Assembly: GCF_002813635.1 (NCBI RefSeq)
Contig: NZ_CP016382.1
Coordinates: 868,001 to 932,000 of the forward strand
DNA: 64,000 bases
DNA from: Spiribacter roseus
GTDB lineage: Bacteria; Pseudomonadota; Gammaproteobacteria; Nitrococcales; Nitrococcaceae
Reading direction: 5' to 3'
Of this stretch, positions 63,707-64,000 are shown piece by piece (positions within the stretch are counted from its first letter, which is position 1; the number at the start of each line of letters is the position of its first letter). The notes beneath the pieces were generated by a model. That model did not search any database and had not been told where the DNA came from. It saw only the letters and a list, made by a program, of their open reading frames with translations. A program made the position numbers and the translations under genes.

Positions 63707-64000
63707 GTGGAAAAACGCACCACGGGGATCATCGATCTCGATCGGGTGACCCAGGGCGGACTGCCCGCCGGGCAGACAACGCTGGTGCTGGGCGAGGCCG
63801 CTGCTGGCAAGACCGTGCTGGCCCTACAGGTCCTTGCCCGGGCCATTGAGCAAGGTGGCGCCGGGGTGTTCGTCTCGTTCGAGGAATCTCCCGCCCAGAT
63901 CCGGCAGGATGCCGCTTCCTTCAATTGGGGCAAAAACCTGATTGAGGCCGACTCGCTGGAAGTCATCGATGCCCGCCCACGCCTGAGCGCGGAGACGGCC
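63707..64000 (+). CDS. KaiC-like RecA-superfamily ATPase, truncated by window end
   Basis: The first 98 residues of a KaiC-type ATPase from the GTG at 63707, with GGAG about 7 nt upstream. TGIIDLDRVTQGGLPAGQTTLVLG and the P-loop GEAAAGKT (about residues 30-37), then VFVSFEESPAQI, match the KaiC/RadA-like family used in signalling and circadian systems. The 3-nt gap to the GGDEF-EAL gene suggests joint action. Confidence 0.88.
   Translation, partial: MEKRTTGIIDLDRVTQGGLPAGQTTLVLGEAAAGKTVLALQVLARAIEQGGAGVFVSFEESPAQIRQDAASFNWGKNLIEADSLEVIDARPRLSAETA

Overview
The window is a gene-dense, high-GC stretch of a gammaproteobacterial chromosome. The order uppS-cdsA-dxr-rseP-bamA-skp-lpxD behind rpsB-tsf-pyrH-frr, together with map-glnD-dapCDE and fur/bamE/rnfH/ratA/smpB/ssrA, is typical of gammaproteobacteria. 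HrcA with a perfect CIRCE operator, a glycine-betaine-type binding protein, many acidic proteins and very short gaps suggest a halophilic Ectothiorhodospiraceae-like organism; that placement is inference.

Layout. 1-10463 (minus strand): translation and envelope-biogenesis genes from rpsB to a truncated lpxD, read from a good promoter at 10588-10616. 10630-17329 (plus): map, glnD, dapC, dapD, dapE. 17289-24081 (minus): hrcA, grpE, dnaK, dnaJ, dapB and a FAD oxidoreductase, with CIRCE at 24097-24123. 24203-28993: nadK, recN, fur, bamE, rnfH-like, ratA and smpB. 29049-29406: tmRNA with its terminator, followed by an MntA/HepT toxin-antitoxin pair of visibly lower GC. 30239-38776: accessory genes (small Cys-rich protein, DJ-1-like protein, PAS-GGDEF cyclase, SDR, Usp, SulP transporter, FAD oxidoreductase, acetamidase/formamidase). 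38972-42108: a DUF5993-like small membrane protein, a DsbB-like protein and a CioAB-type quinol oxidase. 42117-49224: ldhA, yajD, queF, a LysE exporter, a COG2855 transporter, glycerate kinase, a 69-aa membrane protein, an SDR and a periplasmic MsrAB. 49323-58451: a LacI-regulated catabolic block. 58722-64000: a DUF411 protein, a YahK-like alcohol dehydrogenase, a betaine-type binding protein, a PAS-GGDEF-EAL protein and the start of a KaiC-like ATPase.

The most interesting region is 49323-58621. A LacI-type regulator lies between an operon of aldehyde dehydrogenase, mandelate-racemase-family enolase and SulP transporter, and an operon of NitT/TauT-type ABC permease, ATPase and Tat-exported binding protein plus a dehydrogenase closely resembling YihU (sulfolactaldehyde reductase). 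Three near-identical 14-bp palindromes (core TGTTAGCGCTAACA) lie upstream of these two operons and of the regulator. I propose, as inference, an organosulfonate pathway: import of a C3 sulfonate such as dihydroxypropanesulfonate, oxidation to sulfolactaldehyde (YihU-like enzyme) and then sulfolactate (aldehyde dehydrogenase), beta-elimination of sulfite by the enolase-superfamily enzyme to give pyruvate, and anion export by SulP. Sulfite elimination by an enolase-superfamily member would be new to my knowledge; an acid-sugar pathway is the main alternative.

No gap longer than about 300 bases lacks a gene. I see no rRNA, tRNA, CRISPR array, insertion sequence or replication origin.
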